From: Callaeas wilsoni
Lineage: Eukaryota; Chordata; Aves; Passeriformes; Callaeidae
Reading direction: 5' to 3'
Assembly: GCA_013398955.1 (NCBI GenBank)
Contig: VWPU01004991.1
Coordinates: forward strand, 124,001 to 188,000
Length of the DNA stretch: 64,000 nt
The translations under genes and the position numbers were made by a program. This document shows positions 1 to 14,313 of this stretch, piece by piece. The notes below the pieces were generated by a model, which saw only the letters and a list, made by a program, of their open reading frames with translations, had not been told where the DNA came from and searched no databases. How positions within the stretch are numbered: the first letter of the stretch is position 1; every line of letters begins with the position of its first letter.

Positions 1-3000
1 GAAAAGCAAAGAAGAAGAAATACAACAGTCAAGGTAAAAAAACCCCAAGATTGCTATTTCTGCTTCTGAAACATACTTAAATGATCTTTTTCCTCTGCTT
101 GTCAAACCCATTTGACACAAAGATTGTAAGCTTTTATTATTGTTTCTTCTGCTGCTTGTTTTTGAAATCCTTAACAATAAGAGGAGATGCAATGATGTAG
201 GGGTTGTGCTTTGTTCCTACAGCACAATAAACAGCAACACAAGTGGTTTTTTTAAGGATCCATGTAGAGTAGAACACAAAGTCTGAAGAATTTTTTGCTT
301 TATCTCAGTCTATTAATTCAACAAACCAATGGACTAAATCATTGGCATTGCTTCCTGCATTTCCCTGATTTTTCTTGAAGGTGTTGCGGTCAAATGCCAA
401 CTAAGTCCAGACTTTGAGGTTCTGAGTGAATAGTCTTGAGTAAATTGGCTGATTATTCCACTAGAAGAATTCTGCTTTCTACAGCTGAAATTTTTAAATT
501 TTTCCTAAGAGTGACAATTGCAGAACTTTATTATTATTTATTCTTCCTGCTATCCTTGTTAGAGAAGAAAAATTTAAGATCTCAAGAATTCTTGCTATTT
601 ATTCTGAGAGTTTTGTTACTTTCTTCAGCCTCAGATCACGACAAACATTTATTTGCCTTGGTACACTGCAGTAGTTTCCACCCTGAAAACGTTGAACTCC
701 TTTTGCAAATTTATGATTGAGCTTTTGTCATTTCAGTGGTGGCTCAGCTATAATATTGAGCTGACAGGAATAAAAAGTTATAAAAATGATTTACTACAAA
801 ATACTTCTGTTGCAGGCAATGTCATCACTTTTCCTTTCTTTTCACTTACATTTACTAGACTAATTCAAAGCTTGCTTCAGTTTTAAGTCTTCTGAGCTAG
901 TGATAAAACAATATGTGAATCTGGAAATACTAACAGGATGAAGTGAAAAAGCTAACAGCGGCAAAGAAAACTTTTTTTCCCAATGAGGGAATAACAATTT
1001 TTTTTTTAAAAAGTAAGTATAATGTTCTATTTCCAAAAACAGTATCCGGTTTTAAGCAACACATTGTTGAGGTGACCCTAAAAAATAACCTCTTCCAGTC
1101 AGCAAAGCCAGATTATTTAATAAAACTTCACAGCTGTCCACAGTGCAGACAAAAACCCACAGATATTTACAGTAGTTACAAACACCTACACTTCCTGAGT
1201 ATTCTACCACCTCCATGAGGAGAAGGTATGAATAATAATGAGAAGGATGACTTTACATTTTCCTGAGATCTTGGTTATTTCCATTCGATAATTTAATCTA
1301 GATCATGGTGACTAAATTTTAAGGCATTTACTGAAGAGTAGAAGTAGTTGCATCTTAGCCTCTAGTATTAAGATATCTACCTTACAAAAAACCAACTTGG
1401 CTTTATCACTATTACTAAAGCCTCTGCCACCACCTGATGGAATGACATTTGGCAAGAAATTTGTCTTTGCTGCATCATTTCTCCCTTTAAAATAAATAGG
1501 AATAATTCGCTAAACAAAAGAGTCTTGAAATGTCCAAATAGTTCCTTAAAGGAAATAATATTTTATTTTTGACAACTCCACAGAAAGAATCCTGCTTTAA
1601 TATCTAGGTGATATTAATATCCTCCTTCGCACAGTACAGCCATTCCTTCATTCTCAACATTAAAATTCCTTAATTGACATTCTAGGCTGATGCAGAATAA
1701 TTCTTGACCGGTTTTCTCATCACCTTTTCCTGAGGTAGCTCTTACAGGCCTTTCCAAAGGCTTTAGTACCGTCTGTGGCAGAAGTATTTCCCTGAACACC
1801 ATAGACCAGGATCAGTGGTGAAAGCCAGTTGTATCTAAGCTTCTTTGGGTTTGAATTAAATTTTGGATTAAATACCTATTCTATATGTAGTGTAAACTAC
1901 TCATGTGCAGGCCTTTGATATAAGGGTGCAATGAGAAGATCTGCTGCCCTGCCTAGGGTTGGACTAAGCTTGACAGCATCTGTGTCTTTGTTTTGGATCA
2001 CTCTGCAAAATCATTTTTGAGATCCTCCAGCCAGCAAGATAACAAAATAAATTTACTCTGCTATTTCAGTGTTTTTTTGGTCACCCTTGGTCACCTGCAT
2101 GTGTTGATTCACACAGTACAATTCTATATATTACAAGATTCATAACCTGTTGAAAAGAGAAATCCAACTGCTGCTCTTTTGTACCAATTGTTTGTGAATT
2201 TATACTTCTTATCCAAAGGTTCTACTTGTTATAGTAATACATAAACAATACATGCAGAGTGTAGCACCTTGAATATCATCTATTTCAGATTTCCTTAAAA
2301 TTTATAGCAACAGCTGACTCTTGAAAGCTGGAAGTCTAAACTCTTTCAGAGAGAGAGCAGAATATGGGTTTCTTGGCCTCTGAGTAAGTATTCCACCCAC
2401 ACATCTTCTGCTCTCTTCCATAAAAGAAAGAAGGCAATCTCAATATAAAAGTTCATTAGCAATTAACTTGCAAACCAAAATTAAATCCTATATCCAAGAG
2501 AAAGACAATTTTTTAGGAAACAACATTCTTTTTGGTATTTCCTTATTTTAGTGTCTCATATTTTTGTGATTCTTATGCTTAGATATGTAGCACTACACAT
2601 ATGGCTTCATTATTATGAGTGTGTACTGAAAAGTATGTGATATAGTATTTAATATTTTGAAACACTTCCACAGACCTAATTTTTGAGGTATCAGAAATTA
2701 TTATTGTCTTCAGAACTGTCAGATATTTCTTGACATTCTTACTGTTTGAACATCAAGATGTACAATGTACTGCCTATATCACTCATAAAAAAAATGTGAA
2801 CATTTGTGGACTGACTATACATGATTCAGATCAGACTCCAGCAAAACATTAATAATGAATTGCAGCTGCTATCAAAGATGCCATGAAAATGTTCTAATTT
2901 TCAATAATATAAATGAAGCATATTATGCAACACATAATGCAATCACAAATGCCTCTTTACAATGGTTTTTATGTGGTCCCAGCACATACAATCCTTATTT

Positions 3001-5707
3001 TCTAAAGCATCATCTATCGCAAAGTGAAATTCATGTTTGTGTAGACAGGCAGCATAAGGCCTGTGAACTAGTTATTTTAACTCAGTTACAAACTTAAATT
3101 AAAACATAATTGGAATGAAAACATTGCATTGGTCTGGTGTTGCTTCAAAGAACAATAGTAAGTCTCACATTTTTAACTCTTTAGCAAGAGTACATAAATA
3201 TTTTTCAGATAATTAGGCTTAGATTTGTCCCCAATTTATGTCTTATTATCTGCTACATTTAGGGATCAACTGAAGAAGAAATCACGAGCTGTTGAAGACA
3301 GCAATTCAGAAGACAGAAATAAGTTTTTGTTTAGTACCCTGCCAATGCTGCCATTGTGAACACTAGCAATCAGGAATCATCAGTGCCAGAGTCTGCAATG
3401 GATTCAGTCCAGGGCTCCAGATCCAAAATCAGTCTGTCATTGACTCTTTGTTAATATATAAATCATTTACTGAAGCATAGCCAGTCAAAACAGAATACCA
3501 TTTGTGTGCACGTGAAGGTCTGGCTGTTCCTGCCAAGAGTGACTCATGTTTAAGGGGCACAAAGAAAATGAAGGCTCAAAATGTGTATTTAAGGTCTGAT
3601 TTTTTTGTTGCTTGTAACTTGTACCAACATTTCTACCTGTGCAAAATACTGCTTGATTGTTCAGAAAGTAAAACACTTACTTACATTGAGGCAGAAATAG
3701 TAAAAATTGTTAAGGAATCCTCAAGTTCGCAGATTATACCCTGCATATATTGAAAAAAATAAAACAAAACAACACCTTATTAAAATTTTTTGGATATATG
3801 GATATATGGTAAAACGGAATGATTTTTCATTATATTTTCTGTATATCACTGCAGAAAAAAAAAAGTTTTTTTAAATTGACTCACATACTCATTGTTTTTC
3901 CTAGATGCTATGCTGACAGAAATAGAAGAGAGCAGAGCAGAAGAGCATTCTGTGATCATCACTTACACACTGGCAAATGCAACCCTTAGCTGTTTACTAC
4001 ATATAGTACTGGAAAGGGCAAAAATCCCTCTCAGGGTCAGAATGTATTTGTTACAGCAGCTGTACATGCATAATAAAGACACAGCCTCTCTCTATCTGAA
4101 GGTTTATCAGCACCTTAGATGCAGGTAGTTACAAACCATCTTCACTGTGTTTGTAAATCATCAATATGGCTGCAGCACCCAGAATATTCTAGGTGCTGAA
4201 GATGATTGTAAGGTTTCTGTGAATCCTCCAACAACCTTAAAAAGTCACAAAATGCACACTTTTCTGCTGTGATCCTGCATGCTAAAAAAAAAAAAAATGC
4301 AGTTCTGGTGCTCTGGCAGCAAAGGGGTGGTTGTGCTCCACTGCAGCCTCCGTGGCATTTCATTAGGGCACAGCAGCACAGATGACAGGCCAGAGATGCA
4401 GCAGAGAGCAGTCAGTAAAACCACCGCTGTATTTCAAGATGCCATCAGTAAATGCCCTCAGGATGATTCTGCCTGGACTATGCTTTAGGTTAAGCCAGAG
4501 AAATTCTAGTTCGGCGCTGTAAAGAGCAAAATCAAATATAACACCTTACATGCTTCCCTGCATTACAGTGACATTAAGTCTTCCCCACCCCGTCAAGCAG
4601 CAATACTGTGGCTGTTCAGGAAACCTGAAATATGAATGGGACCTGCTGGTCCTGTCAATAACCATATTGACTCATACTGGAGTTCATTCTTAGTCTGCTC
4701 CAAGAACTAGAGAGGCAGAGCAGTTTTGCAATTAGGTGGCTGCAATATTTACAGTGTACAATCTTTGTTTATCTTGAATCAAGTCCTCTTTAATTTTAAA
4801 GTCATAACTGGGAAGTTTTCCACAAACATTATTCTTCTTTTTTGGGAAGAACAATTTATAAGATCAATATTCTAACCTTGAGCAAATATTTTATCACACT
4901 TCAATAAAGTTCATGAAGTGAACATGGAGATACAAACACACTGACAGACAGGAATCTAAGAAAATTAATACAGAATTAATCAAAACTAGCAGTATTTTAC
5001 TTCAGTCTGGGCAGTGCAAGGAGAATAACGTGAAAGCCAGCAGAAATCAGGAAGAAACAGTAAAAGAATTGAATGATAATGGAATGAATTTAGTAAAGTC
5101 AAATTAAAGGGTAAAATCTATTAATTCACAGTCTTAATTTTGAGAATAAAAAGACTAACAAACACAGAAGAGAGGATGATAATTTGCAAAGATGCCCCAA
5201 GAAAGGCGGACAACTGCTAATTTACTCCAGATTCAGTTCTGGTTCTGTGCTCCATCATTAAAATTAAGACTCTCTAACTTTGGCAGAGAGGGAATGACCT
5301 AATGAAAAACAAGATATGGTTTACTTTAAGATTTGTTATAGAGAAACACCTCTTGAAACCATACAATGATTTTTCTGACAAGTATCCTCAAACATCCAAA
5401 CAGAATTTAATTTTGTTTTATATGACGGATTATATCAAGTCAATTCAAGAATTTAATTAAAAACATTTTTAAATGTTTATAACTTAAATAAATTTAATAT
5501 GAAATTCAGGTAAGTGAAAAAATAAATTTGTTAATTTTCTATAATATATCCACATCTGATTACATACAAACTATATACATATTCATAGTATTTCCATGTT
5601 TTTAAGGCAGAAAGTAATACAATACATTTCATGAACTCTGAAAAACTGAGACAACTTGTATTGGATTGTAAAAGATTGGACCTTAACACTGCACAGAACT
5701 TCCAAAG
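1..5707. other. Unique AT-rich DNA, no gene found
   Basis: I see no gene, RNA gene or recognisable transposon here. Open frames are all under about 95 codons and lie in several overlapping frames with no recognisable domain. The only small-scale structure is a short tandem repeat at about 3791-3808 (unit TGGATATA), plus A- and T-runs such as 4275-4297. Old repeats too decayed to recognise by eye could be present. Confidence 0.6.
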
Positions 5708-5853
5708 AATTACAGAACTGTAGAATGGTTTGAGTTGGAAGGGACTTTAAAGGTCGTTCAGTTCCAGCTCTCTTGCCATGGGCAGGAACATCTTTCACTA
5801 GACCAGGTTGCTCAGAGCTCCATGCAATCTGGCCTTGAATACTTCCAGGGATT
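5708..5853 (-). mobile_element. CR1 LINE 3' end fragment
   Basis: This is a 5'-truncated CR1 non-LTR retrotransposon inserted on the minus strand. Read on the plus strand it begins with the reverse complement of the CR1 terminal octamers (around 5709-5730). It continues through the hallmark avian CR1 tail blocks GGTTTGAGTTGGAAGGGAC, GCCATGGGCAGGAACAT, ACTAGACCAGGTTGCTCAGA and GGCCTTGAATACTTCCAGGG. Only the last 146 bases or so of the element are present, covering the ORF2 terminus and 3' UTR, so it has no coding capacity. It belongs to the same 3'-end type as the copy at 56752-56975, which is on the other strand. Confidence 0.93.
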
Positions 5854-8684
5854 TACATATTATATTAAACAGTTCTTTATGCAAATAACTCACATTATCC
5901 AATCTTCATCAAAATTTAATCTCTGAATAAAACAAAATGTTCCTGAAAAAAACACTTTTTCTTTTATTATTTATTCCATAAAAAGAAGTCTGTCATTCAA
6001 TTCATGCATTTAACACTGAAAAAGACTGGTTTACTTTGTTTAGTATTACTATCTTAAACATTAATTTAATAAGAAAGAATTTGCCATATCCTGCTTTTAA
6101 AAAGTAACCTTGAATTAATGAATTTTATGCACAAGTGTATCATTAAGTGTAACTCATGTGCAGCCAGTTTGCTTTAGTTAAAACTATATTAAAAGACACT
6201 TTTTTGGATATTGTGAAATAACTGTTAGACAGATGAAAAGTGTTTGAGAATGTTAGCTAAGCAGCCATGGGAGTCAAGTCATAATTATATGTACTGTCAT
6301 TTTTTCTGTAGTATTACGTGTGAACTGGACATTTAGGTAGGTGAAAACATTCCTTTTACTTCCTCCTTGAAATACAAAGAGTGTCAGTGCTAAAGTCAGA
6401 AATATTATTAACAGCTTCATATGCTGATTCACTGTCAATATTCAAACATTTGGCAGCAATTCATGTTTTTAATGCAGTTTCATTTCTGACTTGAAACTAC
6501 ATAAACAGACAATGGGTTATTTATCATAACTGGTAACAAGCAGCTATTGAAAACATTTTGCTATTTTCAAATGCATTTCCTTTTAAAATAAGAAACAATT
6601 TTAAAAATAACAACTCAGAACCACACAACTCCTCCCCCAAGCAAACCATTAATCGTTTTCTTCTCTAAAGGATACATTTATGCTATATTGGAAATTCACA
6701 GAATTGGTGGATTACCAGCTAGTACCAAGGTGCAAGAAAAGTGGAAATCAAGAGATCTAAATGGATGATGTCTAATGAAACTGGAATAATTTTTTGTTGC
6801 TTTGTATTGGCCATCACATCTACTATATTTCTAAATTTTCTCATTTTTAATACTTAATATTTTTGAAGAATCCTATTGCTACAATCTACTAGAATATTTT
6901 TAAGATAATTGCATTTTCAGCCTTTAGGCAAATGACAACTTATAAAACTTCTTTAACCTCTTCGCAGTTCTTTGACTAATTGTGGTTCTCCAGGATCGTG
7001 TCAGTGGCAAGATCTGATTGCAATACTACTCAGATTTTATAAGAACACTTGTAAAGCTTGTTTCTTTCCCCAAATTCCTCACCTAGGCAATAAGAAACTC
7101 ACAGCTTTTTCCAACTCTACCAGAAGTTCCAAGGCTGCACTCTGAAATCTCACTGACAGCTGAGAACAGATCAGCACTGCAATATAGCCAAGTCCCCAGC
7201 ATAAACTCCTCACCATCAATAAGATTTTCAGGTGCTTCTGGTAAGCCACTGAGGTCACATCAGAACGAACTGATTTACATTATTGTTTGTAAAGTACACC
7301 CTGGTTTATTTATGTGGATTTTTTTCCTTCACAACTAAAAACATTATTATGTCCATTTTGAAGGAAGTGATAATTACTTTGGTTTTTAACGAATATAATT
7401 ATAAACTTTCTTTCACTATTTCGTTCCTTTTTTACATATATATATTGAAATATAAAATTCTAAATTTTGGTATAATATTTTTAACAACCAAGTGCAGATT
7501 TAACTTTTTCAAAGCTCTGAGCTTAATATTGTTTTAGTACTGTGCTTCTTTAACTTGACAGTAAAGCAAAACTTACCACTTGCAAAGTTATGCAATATTC
7601 TTGGCAGTTATGCTATTTCTCTGCAAATATGTACTCAGTGGATTCAGTCTTCACTTTATTCATACTGCAAATGAATTAAATGAGTAATATATCTTAAATA
7701 AGGGGGAGGTTATCAGCTTGTTTGGACCAGAGAGAGGGTAGCTGGTGCTCAGCCATGACCTGTGATGAATGCAGTTTGACACATATGGGATAGTCCTCTT
7801 CTTGTCCTTTCCACTCTGCCTCCTGGTCTGTTTCCTTTTCTCTGTAAGTTAATTCCTTTCCTGAGGGGAGAACAACCAAAGAATAAAAAGGACCTAAACA
7901 GACCATGCAGCCGTTATTTCTAGAAGAAAAAGCAGTGAGCCTAAATTTAGTCTGTTTTGCGGTACAGAGCTTCTATCTAGAGTTTATTAGCATACCATAA
8001 GATCAAGAATTCTGTTTTCCTCCTTGTTTGGCTTGAACCTTGACCTCATTTTCTGCATTGAAAAGTAACAGGATTGCATAAACATCTATGACCCTTTGGT
8101 CCAATTCCATCCAATTAAATTTACATAGCGCTAAAACATTCTTGTTTAGATTTCAGTTGTCTGTCTAAATTTAACAACACACTTTACCATCTTTTATGAT
8201 ATAAACATCTACTGCCTGCATGTTGGTAATACTAACACAGCAAATTCCACAATTGGGTGATGCACCACCTTTTCCACGTCTACAGCCATTTGTGCGTATT
8301 CCATATAACTTTAAGTATATCTGCCATTTTTTAAAAGCTCTTGTCTCTGTTGTCATGTATTAGGTTCCAAATGACTGTGGTTCCTTGCAAACATTAAATA
8401 CATAACCAGTGATACTAGTAATGTATTATTTATTTATACATATATATATGTATATGTATATACACTCTTATTGTTACATACTGTCTAAAGCATGAAAATT
8501 CAGTAGATTATGACTCATCAAGAGTTGGAAGAGAATTTCCACTATTGCAGTGGAAAACAAAAGATCTGTCTTTCTCAAGGACAGAAAGAACAGGTACACA
8601 ATTTGTAAGTCAGTGAAGTATGCAGAACATTTTGTGATTCAAAGGTTTAAAAAGAGCCTTTAGAATATGGAAGATCATTATCAT
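5854..8684. other. Unique AT-rich DNA, no gene found
   Basis: No gene or transposon is recognisable. The stretch is very AT-rich, notably 7280-7540, where a hydrophobic 84-codon frame arises simply from T-rich sequence. It ends with an AT/TATG-rich simple repeat just before the next CR1. Confidence 0.6.
8425..8464. repeat. AT-rich microsatellite (TA/TATG)
   Basis: An imperfect simple repeat of TTTA, then TA and TATG units. It is likely polymorphic in length and has no coding role. Confidence 0.8.
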
Positions 8685-9241
8685 CATTCATGTTCACCTA
8701 CAAGAAGGGCCAGAAGGAGGATCGGAGGAACTACAGGTCTGTCGGTCTGACTTTGGTGCTGAGAAAAATCGTGGAGCAGATCATCCTGAGTGCCATCACA
8801 TGGCATGTGCAGGACAGCCAGGAGATCAGGCCCAGCCAGCACGGGTTTAGGAAAGGCAAGTCCTGCTTGACCAACCTGGTCTTCTTCTATGACAAAGTGA
8901 CATGCTTAGTGCATGAGGGAAAGGCTGTGGATGTTTTGGAGGTTGTAGAGAGGTGGGTCTCTGTTCCCGAGCAACAAGTGACAATACAAAAGGAAACAGC
9001 CTCAAGCTGAGTCAGGGAAAGTTTAGATGGCATATTGGGAAAAACTTCTTTGCCAAAAGGATTGTTAGTCATTGGAATAGGTTTCCCAGGGAAGTGGTTG
9101 AGTTGCCATCCCTGGAGGAACTTAAAAGGCTTGTGGACGTGGTGCTTAAGGACACGGTTTATACTTGTTGGCCTTGATAGTGGTAGTTTACAGTTGGACT
9201 TTATGATTGTAAGGTTGTTTTCTAACCTAGATGATTCCATG
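8685..9241 (+). mobile_element. CR1 LINE, 5'-truncated and internally deleted
   Basis: This is a dead CR1 LINE copy. The first part (8690 to about 8940) encodes the start of the ORF2 reverse transcriptase: the stretch running NYRSVGLTLV, then QIILSAITWHVQDSQ, RPSQHGFRKGKSCLTNL and EGKAVDV is typical of CR1 fingers/palm. It stops just before motif A, the first catalytic aspartate. From about 8941 the sequence jumps to the ORF2 C-terminus (LKLSQGKFRWHIGKNFF and HWNRFPREVVELPSLEELKR, about 8996-9150). It then runs into the 3' UTR and ends in a CR1-type terminal motif near 9229-9241. About 1 kb of reverse transcriptase is therefore missing at the junction. There is no 5' half and no endonuclease. 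The two halves lie in different frames. Confidence 0.93.
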
Positions 9242-12200
9242 GTTTGCTCCTTCATTCAGAGAATCTCTACTGTGACTGTGTAGGACTTCAAGACCCAGAA
9301 ACTAGTGTTGTATTCACAGAGAGAGAGAAGCACCTTGAAAAGCTCATTTTTTATAGCAGCTTTCACTAGGTTTTTGGACTGAACAGTGAAATATTGTAAC
9401 AATGAAAGCCATAGCAATTGACAGCATTGGGTTTCAAAGTCCCTCACACAAACCTAGGAAAATGCAACCCCCTCACAAAACTACTCTCTTTGCATTCATA
9501 GGTCATGCACTATCCACGTTTTAGTCCAACAGTAATTAGTAATGGAAGTATATACACATGAAATGTGTTCATACGAGTATTCATATAATGTTTATGTTTC
9601 TCTTAATTTTTTTCAGAATTAGCATTTGGCAGATTGGAGTTTATTCTGAATAAATGCAAACCACACAATTTCCTGTCACTCAATGCACTTAAGGCACTTA
9701 ATAGGAACATTTAACCACAGAAGAAAATTATGCTGTTCCATATTCCAAGGGAAGTCAGGGGCAGGGGGGGTAACAGGGTGGGGAATGTAAACTACTATGC
9801 ACATTTTAATGCTTTCAGCAGATTTCACTAAATTTTTCCAGATTTTAAGCTATACCTCTATGGTTGAGCAAATTTCTGGCAGAGATAAAATTCTGCAAAT
9901 ATATCTGTTTCTTAAGAAAGGTATTTATCTAACCACTCAGTGCAAATATCTGTGAAACACTAAGCTGTCTCAGCTCCCTTCCATGAAAATGAAGGATACT
10001 CAGCACCTCAGAGAATGAGCCTCAAGCTAGTACAATTGATCACCCATTTCTGCTTACATTTCAATGCAATTCTTTAGATAAAATAGAAAGAAAATCTTTA
10101 AGAAAACATTTGGTTGATGGTTTACTGCAAATATTTATGTTAAGTTCTTCATTTATCCAAAGATATCCGTACCTCACCTGCTCTTATTTGAGAAGACTTG
10201 GGTTAATTCATGACACCTCATATAGCTTTCCAAATTACATTCATGTTTATGAAAACAAGAATTACCTGGAAAAAGTGGGAAGACTCAGCATCAAACTTCA
10301 GCCTTTTCATATTCAATTATGTATTCATCCAAGAGTCATATTTTCTAGTTTCATTACAAAAAACAAACAAGCAAACAACAGAAACAAGCATAGGATATAA
10401 TTATGCAGAAAAGAAGGCTTGACAGAAATTTCTAAATCAATAGCTCAAATCTAGGGAGAGCAGAGAGTAATATTTAAAATGTGCTCAAAGTAGTCTCAGA
10501 GTTATTGATTTGATTCCACTACAGCACATTTCCAGCACTTCTATTCTCTGTGAGTCTTATGGGTATAATTATTCTGTCCTTCAGGAACTATACTGGTTAA
10601 AGCAAAAATGACAAAACTGAATAAATTTTGTGTTATTTTTTTTAGTACCATATTGCCCTTTAATACTGCGTAGGAAGGATTTTTTATCTGTCATTTTTAC
10701 ATCCTTAAGAAAGAAGGAGTGATTGAAAGTGGGTAGCTCTTGACAATTTTCAGGTAGGCTTATTCTTTCATAAGCTGTGCACCCAATATTCTTACATAAA
10801 CCTAGTATGCTTTCTGTTGTCAGGGCATCCCCAAAAATAAAGACAACAATGACTTCATTTTCTCCTGTCAGTTTTTCTACTTATAAGAGAGGATAAAAAT
10901 TATATCTACTAGCTAACAAACCTACCACACGAGATGTATGGGAGGATGAACTTGTTGACAAGCTACATTCTGGAAGCCTAGTAAAGATCAAACATCTATT
11001 TAAATTTGCAATGCATGTGGATTTCTAAAAAATGGTATACATGTCAGTCCCCAGTTATAATCTGGAAATAAATAGGTGCTTAAAATCGAAATTCTCAATC
11101 TTTGCTAAACACAAAAGTAGAGGCTTACATTTCAGAGCTATTGAACAGCTGTGAAAATCAGGACACCCTGGGAGTGCGTAAGCCTGCTGCTCTATGCGAC
11201 GCTAACATACATTCACAGAATGCACAGTAGCTGTCAGGACATTGCTCATTATGCTGCTGATGGAGTGTGCTGGAAATTACATTACATTATATGTGGTATA
11301 CTCATCCAAGGATCGGAAGAATGGGTTTCATTCTTTTTTTGGGCCAAACAGCATGCGGCTCACATAGTATTTTGATTGCAGATGCTCTAACCACAAAACT
11401 ATGCAAGATGCTCTCCTCATGCTTTAGTTAATACACTTTCCTGTAGGGACATAAGACTAATCAGGCCAGTGACAGAAAATGTAAGACAGTTTAAAGAAGA
11501 AACTATGTTTCCTCTTTAAGACCTAGGCAGAAGTCCTAATGTGTACTTAAAAATGTTTCAGTGTTTCTCAGTCTTTCTGATGGAGCTTTAGGTTCCCTTG
11601 AGCTACACCACATGCATAAGAAGCACAGAGTAGAAACATGAAGCAAATATACAGTACCACATCAACAATTTCATACATTGGAAGTTCTCTGGGTTTTAAT
11701 GGCTTATCCCTTGTTGTACCCCCTGGTTCTGCTTATGGAATTCTCCACACTGTATGATGTGCCATGTGCCGTAAATTTAAAGCACACAATACTCCAGATT
11801 AAGGCAAAAACTTGGATATGTCCTATTACAATTTTCACCAGCATCTAAGTAAACTGAAATCTCTATCTCTAGGTGAATCATCTTTAAAAACCTTCTTGTC
11901 TGAATGAAACTGAAAAGGATTTTGAAAGCAATGTAGATAAAGTGCACCATTCATTCTCCTTAAAAATAAATTCTCCTTCACCAAAATAGACCAATCAGAT
12001 ATAAATACTCTGTAAGATTAACTTTTGCAGAAAAAATTTCAGTAATTTTCCATGTATGTGCCAAAAAGCCTTCATGCATCTTGATATGCCCATTTCATAA
12101 ACACATAGACATATATATATATCACAATACCTAAAAATCTCACAAGGACTGTATGAAGTAGAATACCATCAAGCAGGGAGCTAAAAGAGAGATTGAGATA

Positions 12201-14313
12201 TATCCAGTGACGATTTAATCCACACATAAATATATTCCAGTTTCCAGATTGAATTGTTTCTCATCAGCTTGCCATGATTTTGTATTCTGATGTATTGTAA
12301 AAGTTGGCTCAGTCTGTGCAATGTGTTAAATGCATTTAGTTTCACATTTGTAATTATATATGTAAGTATATCCCTTGATAGTAAGACTGTTCAAGCTGGC
12401 TCTGCCAATGAGATCATTTATGGCACACATCCCCACCATTCTAGTCCTCAATAACGAAAATGTTTCACTTTGATTTGCTATCTTTTCTACCAGTAAAACT
12501 CATTCCTCTGTCTTGGGAAATACTGACATTTTAGATGTCCTCATTTGTTCAGAAGACCTACTAAGCAGCATTCTTTATTATATTGTCTTCATATTATCCC
12601 CACTGTCCAATCCCCATTCCTCCTTAGCTAACTTCAAGGATAATTAGTCAATATTTCAAAGAGGTTTTATTGAGAGTCATCTATCAGTTGGAAAGTTACC
12701 ATTTCTATATGTTGCAAATACCCACATGTTTGCATCTCCTCATTAGGAAAGATCCCAATTCTGCTGTACCTCATAAGGACATATAAAATGATTCTACTAG
12801 CAGATCAAATCAGTTTTAATTTAATGCTTCCAGAGACTTCGTTTTCTGCTGAACAGTCTAAACTACCATAAATCACAGGAATCACATGCCCTTTCTCATT
12901 TACCCCACTAGATTATAAAGTTAGTAAATTATAGTAGCCTGAAATAAGAATTCGGCATGGCTTTTTAAAGATGATTGAAAAGGGGGAAAATATAGTTAAT
13001 TTAAGCGCTAATGTAAACTTTATGAATATACAGACAACTTGAGAAGAAATAACAAACTTACACTGCTCATACTCAATCCTGTAATATTTAGGTGTTTTCA
13101 GCTTTTGTTGAATGCATTTGTACTTGCATCTTAGAAGTAAGGGTTCAAGACAAATGAGGGTTTCTTCTTTGAATTCAGCATGAAAAATATAAACTTGTTT
13201 GTAGGCACATCCTTTCAAAATTAATAGGAACATTATATTTCAAAAAATTTATTGGCATAATATGCAAAGACTTGAACCCTAGTATTTTACATTCGTATTG
13301 GCAGTATTCTCTTAACCTGTAGTCATATATCACAAATTCTTTTATTAAAAAGTGCTCTAAAATGTAGTATGCATATAAACTTTTAACAGAAATTACGAAT
13401 CACTGTAAAGAAATTAAAGTTTTTATCCAACGTCCCATGAAGCCCATACAGTATTTAAATTCATAATGCACTTGTGGTGGCTTTTTGAGTATTAAAGACT
13501 GAAGAAAACTCTCTTCCTAAATGGGTTTAGATTTGCTACAATTAAATAGACAGTAGCTAATGGAGATGATTTTGAAAGAGAATGTAATTAACATGTTTTA
13601 TCAAATTTTGGCTCTTTTAGAAGTTAAATAAGTTGGATAAACAGATTTTATCTGAAATCAGGAACAATGTATATGAGACAAAAAAAAGAATCAAGTAGGA
13701 AACATTGAAGAAATTATAGTTCAGAACTGGAAAATTAAACATTAACAATTTTACGGCTGCTTTCATTGTAAGAAAAAAGTTCTTTTGTATGCTTGTTCCA
13801 GTATAAGCCTCTGAACTGGACTTTTTGGGTCTATATCCTCCTCTTAGGCTAGTAGGAAAAATTGCATACAGATATACATTTAAACTGACAGAATGTTTTA
13901 ACCTTTTCCTGTCTGTGTGTCTCCATCTCTGTGTCTCTCCCTGTTTCTCTTATGTTTAGAAACAACAAAAACACATAGCAGTGTAGTTTTTCCTATTCCT
14001 ATCAGCTCTAAAATGGTTGAATACATCCTTTACTTTTTCCACCTCTGTCAGTTTTGTCCTTTATTTACTAGCTTCTTTAATTGGACTCAAAACTGCCTGC
14101 ATAAAGCTTTCTAGTGATGCCTCTGCATACTCACTGCAGTAGTCTTGACCTCCATTTAGTTCCCATTCTTTTTCCTTTCCTAATTCTGCCTGTTCCCTTC
14201 TCTTGACAGCTGCTGGATATTCTGCCCTGGCTGCTATGTACTCTTACCTTCTCTCTAATTCTGCTGGAAGACATAAATGTTCATTACCTCCTTCCCACCT
14301 GTGCAGAAGAGAG
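9242..14313. other. Unique AT-rich DNA, no gene found
   Basis: No gene is supported. Open frames are short and unrecognised. Visible small features are a G-quadruplex motif at 9758-9783 and a short (AT)n run at 12110-12122. From about 13900 the sequence becomes pyrimidine-rich on the plus strand, leading up to the LTR element that follows. Confidence 0.55.
9758..9783 (+). other. G-quadruplex-capable motif
   Basis: Four G-runs (4, 7, 3 and 4 bases) are separated by loops of 2, 5 and 1 bases, which fits the usual G3+ N1-7 pattern. It stands alone in AT-rich DNA with no promoter or gene start that I can see nearby. Confidence 0.6.

Noticed and set aside
3892..4128. 78-codon frame with an acidic start and hydrophobic middle
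   Set aside because: No family resemblance, and the length is within chance expectation.
11290..11395. Possible tRNA-derived SINE/MIR on the minus strand (GTGGTTAGAGCATCTGC and GATCCTTGGATGAG)
   Set aside because: The two short landmarks have the right order, but the sequence between them does not align by eye and no B box is visible. It is too weak to call without a profile search.
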